Below are positions 18,115 through 27,331 of a stretch of 64,000 nucleotides of DNA, in pieces; position 1 is the first letter of the stretch; each line of letters begins with the position of its first letter. Below the pieces are notes generated by a model. That model had not been told where the DNA came from. It made no database searches and saw only the letters and a program-made list of their open reading frames with translations. Both the position numbers and the translations under genes were made by a program. This DNA is from M0108 sp937862735 (lineage in GTDB: Bacteria > Pseudomonadota > Gammaproteobacteria > Chromatiales > Chromatiaceae): positions 1 to 64,000 of the forward strand of contig CALMDH010000105.1 of the NCBI GenBank assembly GCA_937862735.1, given 5' to 3'.

Positions 18115-19563
18115 TCAGAACCGCACCCGCACCCGGTATCTGAGCTCGGTCTCCCCTTCCGCTGGAATCTCGATCTCCCACTCCGCCAGGTTGGCGGCGA
18201 CCTTGCGCTGGGGGTGACTGGATTCAAGCATCTGCCAGTCTCCGGGGATGGGCTCCCGGACCTTGACCCTGACGGCCTCGGGCTTGGCGTTACGCAGCTT
18301 GAAGCGGTAGCCGGTCTCGAACTGATACTGCCAGGGCCCCATGCCGGAGAGCTTGACGAAGTCCGTCTGCACCTTGTCGGCGGTGACGTCAAAGGCCTCG
18401 CCGAGCTTCAGGCGCACCTGCTCGTTCTTCGGGGTATGGTCGATGCGGTCCTCGCCGACGAACTGGGCCTGATCCTGGGAATCCCGCTTGTAGATGCGCA
18501 CCACGCCCTTGGGCAGGGGCAGGCCCAGGCGGGCCTCCTCGCGGTTGTCAAACTCCAGGAAGACGCTGGCCTTGAGCTTGACGCCAATCTCCCCCTGCTG
18601 GGCGCGGTAGTAGTAATCCTGGCCCAGGAAGAGCAGTTCCTTGCGGGTGGGTACCCCCTGGGCCGCCAGCAGGGCCACCTGCTTGGACTGGTTGTCGGCG
18701 ATGGTGGTGGGATGGGCCAGGCTGTAGAGGTGGTACTCGAACAGGGCCTCCTCCGCCATCTCCGGGGCGGGCGCGGCCATGGCCCGCCTCTCCATCATGG
18801 CCATGGCCGGCCGGATCTGGTCCCGCACCCGGTTGACGTCGCCGGCGACGAGCTGGAGCCGGGCGTCACGATAAGCGGTGCCGCTGGTGTTGTTGAGGGT
18901 GACCCAGCCGGTGAGGTCCAGGCGGCTGTCGTCCGCCGCCAGTTCGCCCACGTAGTCGGCCTTCCAGGACAGGCCGCCGGTGAGGTAGGACAGTTCCACC
19001 TCCTGGGGACCCGCCAGGCCGTTGTCCAGCTTCATGACTAGGGTGGGGCGGTCCCGCAGGTTGGGCGGTAGCTCGCGAAAGACGATGCGCCCGGGCTCGC
19101 CGGTCTCGATGCGGTCGCCGATACGCAGGACCGTGCCATCCGACGCGGCCAGGACCTCAGCCGCCTCCTCGGTCTCCTCCCCGGTGGTGGGGTGGACCTT
19201 GATGACGCCAACCGGGCGACCGACGTATTTCTCCAGCAGCTTGGCGGGGGTGAGCAGGTCGAAGTCGAAGTTCTGCTCGATGACGCGCAACCCGGCCCCG
19301 GCGGTCAGGCCGCGCAGCAGGGCCGTCTCGGGCTGGATCCGGGCGCTGACGTCGCGGAAGGCCAGGTCCAGACGCCCGGCGGGCAGCTCCAGGCGGCGGC
19401 GGTCCTTTACTAGGGCCAGGTCCTCGTTGTAGATGGTGACGGCGACGGCGGTCTGATCGTCCAGGGTGCTGCGTTGCTCGTCCGGGGTGGCGGTCATGGC
19501 ACTCGTGCTCCAGAGCAGGGCGGACAGCAGGCCAAGGGCGATGGCGGCGAGATGGCGGTTCAT
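18115..19563 (-). CDS. DUF4139 secreted protein
   Basis: A 482-residue protein with a clear signal peptide (MNRHLAAIALGLLSALLW, cleavage likely after MTA at about 25). The DUF4139 architecture is visible: an N-terminal VAVTIYNEDLALVKDRR strand, a middle beta region with LSYLTGGLSWKADYVGEL, LTGWVTLNNTSGTAYRDARLQLVAGDVN split across it, and a C-terminal immunoglobulin-like part. Members are envelope or secreted proteins of unknown biochemical function. It is monocistronic, convergent with lysS. ATG 19563 is directly before the signal peptide. Confidence 0.85.
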   Translation of the reverse strand: MNRHLAAIALGLLSALLWSTSAMTATPDEQRSTLDDQTAVAVTIYNEDLALVKDRRRLELPAGRLDLAFRDVSARIQPETALLRGLTAGAGLRVIEQNFDFDLLTPAKLLEKYVGRPVGVIKVHPTTGEETEEAAEVLAASDGTVLRIGDRIETGEPGRIVFRELPPNLRDRPTLVMKLDNGLAGPQEVELSYLTGGLSWKADYVGELAADDSRLDLTGWVTLNNTSGTAYRDARLQLVAGDVNRVRDQIRPAMAMMERRAMAAPAPEMAEEALFEYHLYSLAHPTTIADNQSKQVALLAAQGVPTRKELLFLGQDYYYRAQQGEIGVKLKASVFLEFDNREEARLGLPLPKGVVRIYKRDSQDQAQFVGEDRIDHTPKNEQVRLKLGEAFDVTADKVQTDFVKLSGMGPWQYQFETGYRFKLRNAKPEAVRVKVREPIPGDWQMLESSHPQRKVAANLAEWEIEIPAEGETELRYRVRVRF

Positions 19564-19843
19564 GGCTTCACCTCAACAAGAGACCCGCAGGGTGGATGTG
19601 CTAAGCCTAGGGTCAAAGCGGCGGTTTCGCTACCCCACCACGCGTATACCCCCTTAGATTCACACTTGAGTACCCCGACAGGGGCTATTACTGAGGTGGA
19701 TGGTGTCAGCCAGTTCCGGCGGGAATCCGCCTACAGGCCGCCGTTACCATGTCCCGCTAGGGGTGGGCCAGTCACGGGCAAGTGGGGATTAAGTTGAGGG
19801 CGCGGAAAGGAAAGTAGTGTCGGTGAAGGTTGGAAGGGAATCG
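19564..19843. other. Intergenic region with a small hairpin
   Basis: No gene is seen. It holds GGCGG-GAAT-CCGCC (19718-19731) and a CCCC-GACA-GGGG dyad near 19674. Either could be a terminator for the lytic transglycosylase gene that ends at 19844 on the minus strand. Confidence 0.35.
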
Positions 19844-20653
19844 TCAGTCGGTCTGGCTCTCAGGCTTTTTGGTCTCCAGGACGATCATGGGCCGGCGTTT
19901 GGCGCTGTTCTCGTCCAGCCCCGGGGCAACCACACGGATGGTGCGCGAGCTGCCGCGCAGGGAGGGCAGGTTGAGGTCCAGGTATTTGGCCAGGAGTTGT
20001 TTGACCTGCTGACCCTTGAGCTTGCGTAACTGGCGAACCTTGGCCAGGGCCTCGTCGGTGGGTTTGGTGCCGCCTTGGCGGCGGTAATGACGGATCACCG
20101 CCTCGGTGTAGGACAGGGTCTCGGCGTAGGTGACCATGCTGCCCGTGCGGTCCACCACGCCCTCGCCAGCGTTGTAGGCCATGATGGCCCGGCCGTAGTC
20201 GTTCTTGTATTTGGCCAGCAGGCGCTTGAGGTGGCGGGTGCCGGTATCAAGGTTGGTCTCGGGGTCGAACAGGCGCTCCTGGTCGGCGACGCCATAGTCC
20301 GCGGCGGTGGCCGGCATGACCTGCATCAGGCCCCGGGCACCGGCCCGGGAGACGGCCTGGGGATCGTAGGCGGATTCGGCGGCGACCACGGCCTTGACCA
20401 GGGCCAGCTCGACCCCGTGACGTTCGGCGGCCGCGGCGACCAACTTCTCCAGGCCAGCCCGGTCGGGCTTGGGCTTGGCCTCGGTATCGGGCTTAACCTC
20501 AGCCTTGGCCTCAGCTTCAGCCTTAGCCTCATTCTCAACCTTGGCCGTGGGCGCCGTCGCAGGGGTGGCCGTGGGCGTTGGCAGCGTGGCGCTGACGAAA
20601 CCCGGCAGCACCAAAGTCAGGATTAACCAGCCAGAGGAAAAATGTGGCGACAT
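19844..20653 (-). CDS. Lytic transglycosylase, SLT family
   Basis: A 269-residue periplasmic muramidase-like enzyme that cleaves peptidoglycan glycan strands to 1,6-anhydro products. An N-terminal hydrophobic signal segment (about 8-22) is followed by a low-complexity Ala/Glu/Lys/Pro run (about 38-63). The SLT domain spans about 66-190: the catalytic Glu is in VVAAESAYDPQAVS, followed by GARGLMQVMPATA and IMAYNAGEGVV. A Lys/Arg-rich C-terminal extension ends at SQTD. The low-complexity run is encoded by CTCAGC-like hexamers. It is monocistronic and divergent from the MscS-type gene. Confidence 0.88.
   Translation of the reverse strand: MSPHFSSGWLILTLVLPGFVSATLPTPTATPATAPTAKVENEAKAEAEAKAEVKPDTEAKPKPDRAGLEKLVAAAAERHGVELALVKAVVAAESAYDPQAVSRAGARGLMQVMPATAADYGVADQERLFDPETNLDTGTRHLKRLLAKYKNDYGRAIMAYNAGEGVVDRTGSMVTYAETLSYTEAVIRHYRRQGGTKPTDEALAKVRQLRKLKGQQVKQLLAKYLDLNLPSLRGSSRTIRVVAPGLDENSAKRRPMIVLETKKPESQTD
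20478..20545 (-). repeat. Hexamer repeat in the transglycosylase linker
   Basis: Degenerate hexamers (CCTCAG/CTTCAG and variants on the plus strand) encode the AKAEAEAKAEV linker between signal peptide and SLT domain. It is one of several in-frame short-period expansions in this window. Confidence 0.5.
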
Positions 20654-20810
20654 GGGATTCAGATCACTGGTTGGATTGGCACCGATTCTACCCCCTCAGG
20701 CCCGAATTCGGCCAAGGATTTCCCGTCTGCCTGCCGCGCGTCTGGTGACTGGCCAGGGGGAGGGCATAAAATGATCTTTTTGCTGGGTACCCTCAGAGGG
20801 GTCAAGGGGA

Positions 20811-23800
20811 ATGTTCCAGGTACCGCGTTTCAGATCCATCCTCCCCTGGTTGGCCCTGCTGGTCATCCTCGGCGGTTACGGGTGGCTCACCCAAGAGACC
20901 GCCGCTTCACGGTTGGTCAGGGTGGGGTGGTATGAGCATGCCCCTCTGATCTGGAGCGATGCGGACACTGGGCGCCCGCTGGGCTTTTACCCGGCCCTGC
21001 TAGAGGAGATTGCCCGCCGGGAAGAACTGCGGCTGGAATATGTCAAGAGCGATCGCACCAGGCTGCTGAAAGATCTCGCCGCCGGCGCCTTTCACCTCGC
21101 CGTGCCCGTCACGATCACGGACCCGCGCAAGGCGGCCATGGATTTTTCCTGGCCGATCGACGAATACCAGCGCCGGGTCCTTGGCCGTGGCGCGGCGCTG
21201 TCCGCTCACTCAGCCGTGGATTTCGAGAAGAAAACCTTTGGTGCCCTGCACGGCAGCGTCCATCAGGACCAGATTGATCGCTGGTACCAAGCGGGCCGCA
21301 TCGGCGGGGTGCAGACCTTTGCCGACGGGGCCCAGATGGAGCAGGCCTTGCTGGCTGGAAATATTGATTACTTGCTGGACGACGCGGAGATTATCACCGC
21401 CCTCCAGAACCGGTACCCCGACCAATTAAAGGTCCTGGAGACCGATGATTTTTTCACCCCCAACGCCTACCGTGCCTTTCCGGTGGCCAAGGACCAGGCC
21501 TGGTTGTTGAGCCGGATCAATCAGGCCCTGCGGGACATGATGCGGGACGGAAGCTTTACCGCTATCTATCGCAACCATCATGACGCGGGCAATACCACCG
21601 GGGCGGACAACACCGCTGAGACTGGCGCTCGCGATTACCAAGACGCTGGCCAGACCAGCGTCACCGGCGGGAAAACCAGGGTGGGGGAGGACTCGCGCTG
21701 GCGGCAACGGCTACCGCGGCTCGAAGTGGATGAAAATTATGATGCTCGGGCCATCCTGGATAACTATTTCGACGTGATTTCCAGCGATGCCGAGGGGGTA
21801 CGGGATCGGGCCAAGATCGATCTGATCAATGGCCTCATCCGCGATGGCCGCCATGAATTCGCCACCAAACTCCATCGTGCTCAGGTCCGCCTGAGCGAAT
21901 TATTGCTCCTGATCGACGGTCAGCCCCAGGATGCCCCATATTTTTCCGCCTTCTACTATCGTCAGATCCAGGATCTGAGCCGGTCATTCGAACAGGTCCG
22001 CGACAGCCTCCAGGCTTACCGGCAGAAGTTCAATCTGGAAAACATCCAGATGAAGAACAATCTGACCATGATCCAATCCATCGAGATGGTCGAGCCGGAA
22101 CTGTCCTGGCGCGCCAACTGGATTGCCTACAATTTCGATTCCGCCTTGCTCACGCAGGCGCGTTGGGTCGCACAGATCGATGAGATTATCCAGCAAAGCG
22201 ATGACTTCATTGCTCAATCTCAGCAGATCCTGAATCGGGGCGAGGCAGAGCTTTTAGCGCACTATCGCCAATATTTTTTTCAGCCGTTCGATTTCTTTGG
22301 TGGTGGGGAAAACGTGGGTGGCGCCACCTTTCAGTTTCTGGAATTGAAACGGAGTTTCGTCAGTTGGTTGCTTGCGCTGCCGATCCAATGGCGGGTCATC
22401 ATACCTGATGACTATCTCTGGCCATCATTGATGTGGCAATTCTTCACCCTTGTCGTTATCGCCGTCATTGTCACCCTGGTCATCCTGCGTCTGACCAGCT
22501 TTCCCCTGGCCAGGTACAAACGTCCTTACCTAACGGCCTGGCTGGGCTTTTTTTATCTCCAAGCCTTTAAATCCCTGCCCAGCACCAACGACAGTCTGTT
22601 TTTGACCCTGGCGATGTTGTTCCTGGGGCTGGCGATCACCGATTACGCCTGGAAATCCCGCTATGACGAAGAGAATGCCCCGGGATTGAATCCCTTCCTG
22701 CTGACTATTTTCTCCATCGCGCTGCTGGATGTGATGACGGATCTTCTGGCGCCCAAGCGCGTGTTGCTCATGACCCTGGTGCTGCTGGGGCTGGGTAACC
22801 TCTTGTGGGTGATTGGGAATTCCATCATCCACAAACAACATCGCCTGGATATCCATTCCCTGTTCCACCTGTCCGGACTGATCTGGACGGTTGTTGGCAT
22901 CACCGCCTGGTTGGGATATCTCTATCCCGCCCTGGCCCTTGCGATTGGTGGCGGTCTGGCCCTGAGCATCTTCTATGCCGGGATCGTGATAACCCAAAAC
23001 CTGCTGCGTGTCGCTCATGCCATCCGCGGCCGGCGGTCATCGACGGCCAGCATCATTTCCACCCTGCTGATCCCGCTGCTGTGGTTTGCCCTGCTGATGG
23101 GTGCCACTCAGTGGGGGTTCGAAGTCTTCAACGCCAGTTGGTTTATCGCCCATCTTTTAAATGTCGATCTGGCGCCCTCACCCGCCGTTGAGATCAGCCT
23201 GCGAACCCTGGTGAGTATTCTGCTGGTCGCTGTTTTTCTGCGCTTTCTTCTCAACTGGATCCATGAGATGTTGACGGTGATCAGTGATTCGCGCCAACTC
23301 GATCTGGTGGCCCTCAATTCCACCTTTCTGGTCGTGCGCTACGTCGTCTGGATTCTCTTCATCCTGATTACCCTCACCTCGCTGCATATCGACTGGGACA
23401 ATCTCAAATGGATCGTGGGCGGTCTCAGCGTGGGTTTTGGCTTTGCCTTGAAGGATATTCTCGAGAATTTCTTCGCCGGGATCATCATCCTGCTAGGCAA
23501 ACAGGTTCGACCTGGCGATACCATTGAATTTGGTTCTGTCTATGGCAAGGTCCATAAGATCAACATCCGCGCGACCTTCATCAAGACCGAGGACAATGCC
23601 CTCATCGCCTTGCCCAACAGTCAGATCGTCTCCAAGGAATTCCGCAACTGGACCCTGAATGGCGACATCCGGCGTCACGAATTTCAGGTCGGCGTCGCCT
23701 ACGATTCGGATATCCAGGTGGCGATTCAGACCCTGCTGGAGGTCATGCGCGCCTCGCACTACGTGCTCAAGGTCCACCCGCCCGATGTGCTGGTGGTCGA

Positions 23801-24026
23801 TTTTGCCGACAGCGCCATCCTGCTCAAGGCCCGGTTCTGGATCAAGGTAGCGAACCGCACCAAGTCGGCTGCCGCCCTCCGGAACGATGCCCTGGCGGCC
23901 TTTAGGGCCCGGGGGATCGTCATTGCCTTCCCGCAGATGGATGTGCACCTGGACCTGCCGGCCGGGGGGCTGGCCCTGCTCCCGTCGCTTCCTTCGGCGC
24001 CAGGGGCCGTTACCGCGGGTGCTTAA
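20811..24026 (+). CDS. MscS-family channel fused to a periplasmic solute-binding domain
   Basis: A 1071-residue protein. A signal/anchor helix (about 10-28) precedes a complete SBP_bac_3-like domain (about 36-255; RLVRVGWYEHAPLIW, then TGRPLGFYPALLEEIARREE and an FTAIYRNHHD end). A variable linker and a long helical periplasmic region (about 300-520) follow, then multiple membrane helices from about 530, and a C-terminal MscS domain with GGLSVGFGFALKDILENFFA at about 868 and the beta domain RPGDTIEFGSVYGKV. MscS channels release solutes on hypo-osmotic shock. The binding domain suggests gating or modulation by an amino-acid-like ligand, which is inference. Base composition is less GC-rich than its neighbours, hinting at a different origin. 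It stands alone. Confidence 0.88.
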   Translation: MFQVPRFRSILPWLALLVILGGYGWLTQETAASRLVRVGWYEHAPLIWSDADTGRPLGFYPALLEEIARREELRLEYVKSDRTRLLKDLAAGAFHLAVPVTITDPRKAAMDFSWPIDEYQRRVLGRGAALSAHSAVDFEKKTFGALHGSVHQDQIDRWYQAGRIGGVQTFADGAQMEQALLAGNIDYLLDDAEIITALQNRYPDQLKVLETDDFFTPNAYRAFPVAKDQAWLLSRINQALRDMMRDGSFTAIYRNHHDAGNTTGADNTAETGARDYQDAGQTSVTGGKTRVGEDSRWRQRLPRLEVDENYDARAILDNYFDVISSDAEGVRDRAKIDLINGLIRDGRHEFATKLHRAQVRLSELLLLIDGQPQDAPYFSAFYYRQIQDLSRSFEQVRDSLQAYRQKFNLENIQMKNNLTMIQSIEMVEPELSWRANWIAYNFDSALLTQARWVAQIDEIIQQSDDFIAQSQQILNRGEAELLAHYRQYFFQPFDFFGGGENVGGATFQFLELKRSFVSWLLALPIQWRVIIPDDYLWPSLMWQFFTLVVIAVIVTLVILRLTSFPLARYKRPYLTAWLGFFYLQAFKSLPSTNDSLFLTLAMLFLGLAITDYAWKSRYDEENAPGLNPFLLTIFSIALLDVMTDLLAPKRVLLMTLVLLGLGNLLWVIGNSIIHKQHRLDIHSLFHLSGLIWTVVGITAWLGYLYPALALAIGGGLALSIFYAGIVITQNLLRVAHAIRGRRSSTASIISTLLIPLLWFALLMGATQWGFEVFNASWFIAHLLNVDLAPSPAVEISLRTLVSILLVAVFLRFLLNWIHEMLTVISDSRQLDLVALNSTFLVVRYVVWILFILITLTSLHIDWDNLKWIVGGLSVGFGFALKDILENFFAGIIILLGKQVRPGDTIEFGSVYGKVHKINIRATFIKTEDNALIALPNSQIVSKEFRNWTLNGDIRRHEFQVGVAYDSDIQVAIQTLLEVMRASHYVLKVHPPDVLVVDFADSAILLKARFWIKVANRTKSAAALRNDALAAFRARGIVIAFPQMDVHLDLPAGGLALLPSLPSAPGAVTAGA

Positions 24027-24220
24027 CCGTCTTCGCCTTGATTGGCATGCCGTTATCCAAAGTCTGAGCGTCGGGTCAGGCAAAAATTGATTAAAGGCGC
24101 GAGAACAATGAAGTCCGCGGATCGATTTGGTCTTGGACGAAGCGATGATCACGGCAGCTGCGTTATCCAAGCCTTGATTCCCTCATTGCCCCTGTCGCTC
24201 TTACTGACTGACCACAACCA

Positions 24221-26116
24221 ATGCCCTTTGAGATGAACCCCACCCTTGACTATCGCGTCCAGCCGCTATCACCCGAAGCCCATGTCTTCGCCGTCGAACT
24301 GCGCATCACCCCACCGCCGGCGGGAGACCTGATCCTCACCCTGCCAGCCTGGATTCCTGGCAGTTACCTGATCCGCAACTTCGCCCGCCACCTCATCCGC
24401 CTGTTGGCAGGCGATCCGGAGGGGGATCTGCCCCTGGAAAAACGTGACAAGCAGACCTGGACCCTTGCTCACCGTGGTCTGCCGGTGGTCATCCGCTGGC
24501 AGGTCTACGCCTGGGACGGGAGCGTGCGGGGGGCCTTCCTGGATGACCGGCGTGGGTATTTCAACGGTCCCGCCCTCTTTCTGGGGGTCCGGGGCCTGGA
24601 GGGGCTGCCCTGTCGGGTGGAGATCCAGCCCCCCCAGGGCCCTGCCTACGCCGACTGGCGTCTGGCGACCAGCCTGCGCCCCCTGGCGGCGGAACCCTTC
24701 GGCTTCGGGACCTATCAGGCCGACGACTATGAGGACCTGATCGACCATCCGGTGGAGATGGGCATCTTCAGCCTCATACCCTTCCACGTCCGCGGCGTCC
24801 CCCACTGGCTGACCCTCACCGGGCGCCACCGCGCCGATGATGCGCGCTTGCAGGCCGACCTGAGTCGCATCTGCGCCACCCAGGCCGCGCTCTTCGGCGA
24901 ACTGCCCCTGGATCGCTACCTCTTCATGACCCAGGTCACCGCCGATGGCTACGGCGGGCTCGAACATCGTTTCTCCACCAGCCTGCTCTGTGCCCGGGAG
25001 GAACTGCCGGCCCTGGGAATGGGCCAACCGACCCCCGGCTACCAGCGGTTCCTGGGGCTGTGCAGCCACGAGTATTTCCACCTTTGGCACGTCAAGCGCA
25101 TCCGCCCCCGCGCCTTCCTGGAGCAGGGCCTTGAACGGGAGGTACACACCCGGCTGCTCTGGGTTTTCGAGGGCATCACCTCCTACTATGACGACCTGGC
25201 CCTGGTACGCAGTGGCTGCATCGACGAGGCGGCCTATCTCGGGCTGCTGGCGGAGGCCATCACCCGCGTCCTGCGCACCCCGGGGCGTCTGGTCCAGACC
25301 TTGGCGGAGTCCAGCTTCGATGCCTGGACCAAGTTCTACCAGCCGGACGAGAACAGTCCCAACAGCCTGGTGAGTTACTATGCCAAGGGCGCCCTGGTGG
25401 CCCTGGCGCTCGACCTGACCATTCGCCGGGACACGGCTGGGACCAAGTCCCTCGACGACGTGATGTGCGCCCTGTGGGAACGCCATGGCCGCACCGGCGT
25501 TGGCCTGGAGGAGCGGGGCTTCGAGACCCTGGCGATGGCGGTGACCGGGCTGGACCTGGGCGACTTTTTCCACCAGGCCCTGGATAGCACCGAGGACCTG
25601 GACCTGGCACCCCTGCTGGCGGAGCTGGGGATCGGCCTGCGCCTCAGGGTGGCCCGCCAGGGCAAGGATTTCGGCGGTCTGGCCGCCAACGGTGCCGCCG
25701 CTCCGGCAACCGGCATCCAAACGGCTGAGGGGGCCGCCACGCCAACGCCCAGCCTGGGCATCCGCCTCAGGCCCGAGGGCGTCGAGCCCATCATCGCCAC
25801 CGTCTTCACCGCTGGTCCCGCCCAGACTGCCGGCCTGGCCCCGGGGGATACCCTGGTAGCGCTGGACGGACTGCGCATCAGCCGCGACAACCTGGACAAG
25901 CTGCTGCTGACGGCGGGGGAGGGGTCCGAGGTGGAGATTCACGCCTTCCGCCGTGACGAGCTCCAGGTCCGCCGGGCACGGCTGGCCCCGGCGCCCCTGG
26001 ATACCTGTGAGCTTTGGCTCTTGGCGGACGCCACGCCACAAGCCCAGGCTCGCCGCGCCGCCTGGCTCGGAGGCCAGGGCCGAGCGGTGTCGGTAGCGGA
26101 TGCGGCCAAGGGGTAA
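24221..26116 (+). CDS. M61-family aminopeptidase with PDZ domain
   Basis: A 631-residue zinc metallopeptidase of the glycyl aminopeptidase (M61) family. The N-terminal beta domain carries LPAWIPGSYLIRNFARHL, a family hallmark. The zinc-binding HExxH is HEYFH in LCSHEYFHLWHVKRIRP (about 285), with the downstream Glu in VFEGITSYYDDL. A PDZ domain is at about 510-580 (AGPAQTAGLAPGDTLVALDG). No signal peptide is visible, so it is probably cytoplasmic. ATG 24221 and ATG 24233 are both possible starts. An Ala/Gly-rich stretch (about 490-510) separates catalytic and PDZ parts. Confidence 0.9.
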   Translation: MPFEMNPTLDYRVQPLSPEAHVFAVELRITPPPAGDLILTLPAWIPGSYLIRNFARHLIRLLAGDPEGDLPLEKRDKQTWTLAHRGLPVVIRWQVYAWDGSVRGAFLDDRRGYFNGPALFLGVRGLEGLPCRVEIQPPQGPAYADWRLATSLRPLAAEPFGFGTYQADDYEDLIDHPVEMGIFSLIPFHVRGVPHWLTLTGRHRADDARLQADLSRICATQAALFGELPLDRYLFMTQVTADGYGGLEHRFSTSLLCAREELPALGMGQPTPGYQRFLGLCSHEYFHLWHVKRIRPRAFLEQGLEREVHTRLLWVFEGITSYYDDLALVRSGCIDEAAYLGLLAEAITRVLRTPGRLVQTLAESSFDAWTKFYQPDENSPNSLVSYYAKGALVALALDLTIRRDTAGTKSLDDVMCALWERHGRTGVGLEERGFETLAMAVTGLDLGDFFHQALDSTEDLDLAPLLAELGIGLRLRVARQGKDFGGLAANGAAAPATGIQTAEGAATPTPSLGIRLRPEGVEPIIATVFTAGPAQTAGLAPGDTLVALDGLRISRDNLDKLLLTAGEGSEVEIHAFRRDELQVRRARLAPAPLDTCELWLLADATPQAQARRAAWLGGQGRAVSVADAAKG

Positions 26117-26265
26117 GGCCCCGTGTCCCGTGGATGTCCGTCAGCGGACAATCAAGTGAGCAGGGGGGACGAGACAATGAGCCATCCGGGTGGTGAGAAC
26201 GGTGCGCCAAATGGGCGGTGAGACCAGACCAGGCTCTTTACCGGGCCACGGTGGCTGAGGGCGGC

Positions 26266-27261
26266 ATGGAGACTCATCTCAAACTGGTGCGCCAACTGGC
26301 GGATGGCCGCTATCACTCCGGCGAGACCCTGGCGGAACGGCTGGGACTGAGCCGGGCGGCGGTCTGGAAGGGCGTGCGCAAGGCTAGCGAACGTCTCGGG
26401 CTGACCATCGAGTCCCGGCGCGGCACGGGCTACCGCCTGAGCGAGCCCCTGGAACTGCTCGACCCGGCCCAATTCCTTGGCGCCCTGAGCCACATAGCCC
26501 AGGCCCAGATCGCCCGGCTGGAGATCCTGGACGACATTGACTCCACCAACGCCCACCTCCTCGCCGCCGGCCATGCCGGCGCCCCGAGCGGCACCCTCTG
26601 CCTGGCGGAGCGCCAGTCCGCCGGCCGGGGACGACGGGGGCGGACCTGGGTCTCGCCCTACGGCGCCAACCTCTATCTGTCCCTGTTGTGGCGCTTTCCC
26701 CAGGGACCTGGCCATCTGGGCGGGCTCAGCCTGGCGGCGGGCGCGGCCCTGGCCCAGGCCCTGGAGACTGCCGGGGTGGCGGGCATCGGCCTCAAGTGGC
26801 CCAACGACCTGCTGTGGCGGCGGCGCAAGTTGGGAGGCCTGCTGATCGAGGTGGCCGCCGAGACCCAGGGCCCGAGCCTGGTGGTCGTCGGCCTGGGCCT
26901 CAACACCCGCCTGCGTGGCGCCCAGGTCCAGGGCATCGACCAGCCCTGGGTGGATCTGGACGAGATCTTCGGTCCCCGGGGCTACCGTCGCAACCACATC
27001 GCCGCCCTGGCGACAGAGGCCCTGGTCGTCACCCTGGAGCGCTATGGCCGCGAGGGCCTGATCCCTTTCCTGCCGCTCTGGGAGCGCTACGACCGTTATC
27101 GGGGTGAAAGTGTCGAGATCCGTCAGGGCGAGCGGCTCGTCATCGGCACCCAAGCCGGCATCACCGGCGACGGCGCCCTGCGTGTGGAGGTGGCCGGGGA
27201 AATCCGGATCTTCACCGCCGGAGAGGTCAGCCTGAGGCCCGCCGGTTCGCCAACCCCTTGA
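26266..27261 (+). CDS. birA: Biotin--protein ligase / biotin operon repressor BirA
   Basis: Forms biotinyl-5'-AMP, biotinylates the AccB carrier and, with its DNA-binding domain, represses biotin synthesis genes. At 331 residues it has a winged helix-turn-helix at about 5-60 (LAERLGLSRAAVWKGVRKA), the ligase core with SAGRGRRGRTWVSPYGANL (biotin/ATP loop), LKWPNDLLW and LGGLLIE, and an SH3-like C-terminal domain. I start at ATG 26266, preceded by GAGGG, rather than an upstream in-frame GTG at 26218. No coaX or bio gene adjoins. Confidence 0.93.
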   Translation: METHLKLVRQLADGRYHSGETLAERLGLSRAAVWKGVRKASERLGLTIESRRGTGYRLSEPLELLDPAQFLGALSHIAQAQIARLEILDDIDSTNAHLLAAGHAGAPSGTLCLAERQSAGRGRRGRTWVSPYGANLYLSLLWRFPQGPGHLGGLSLAAGAALAQALETAGVAGIGLKWPNDLLWRRRKLGGLLIEVAAETQGPSLVVVGLGLNTRLRGAQVQGIDQPWVDLDEIFGPRGYRRNHIAALATEALVVTLERYGREGLIPFLPLWERYDRYRGESVEIRQGERLVIGTQAGITGDGALRVEVAGEIRIFTAGEVSLRPAGSPTP

Positions 27262-27331
27262 GGGCTGGGCGAGGATTACCCCGGACGGTGATCGGGTCCC
27301 GGCGATACGTCCAGGTCCCGAGAAGTGGATA

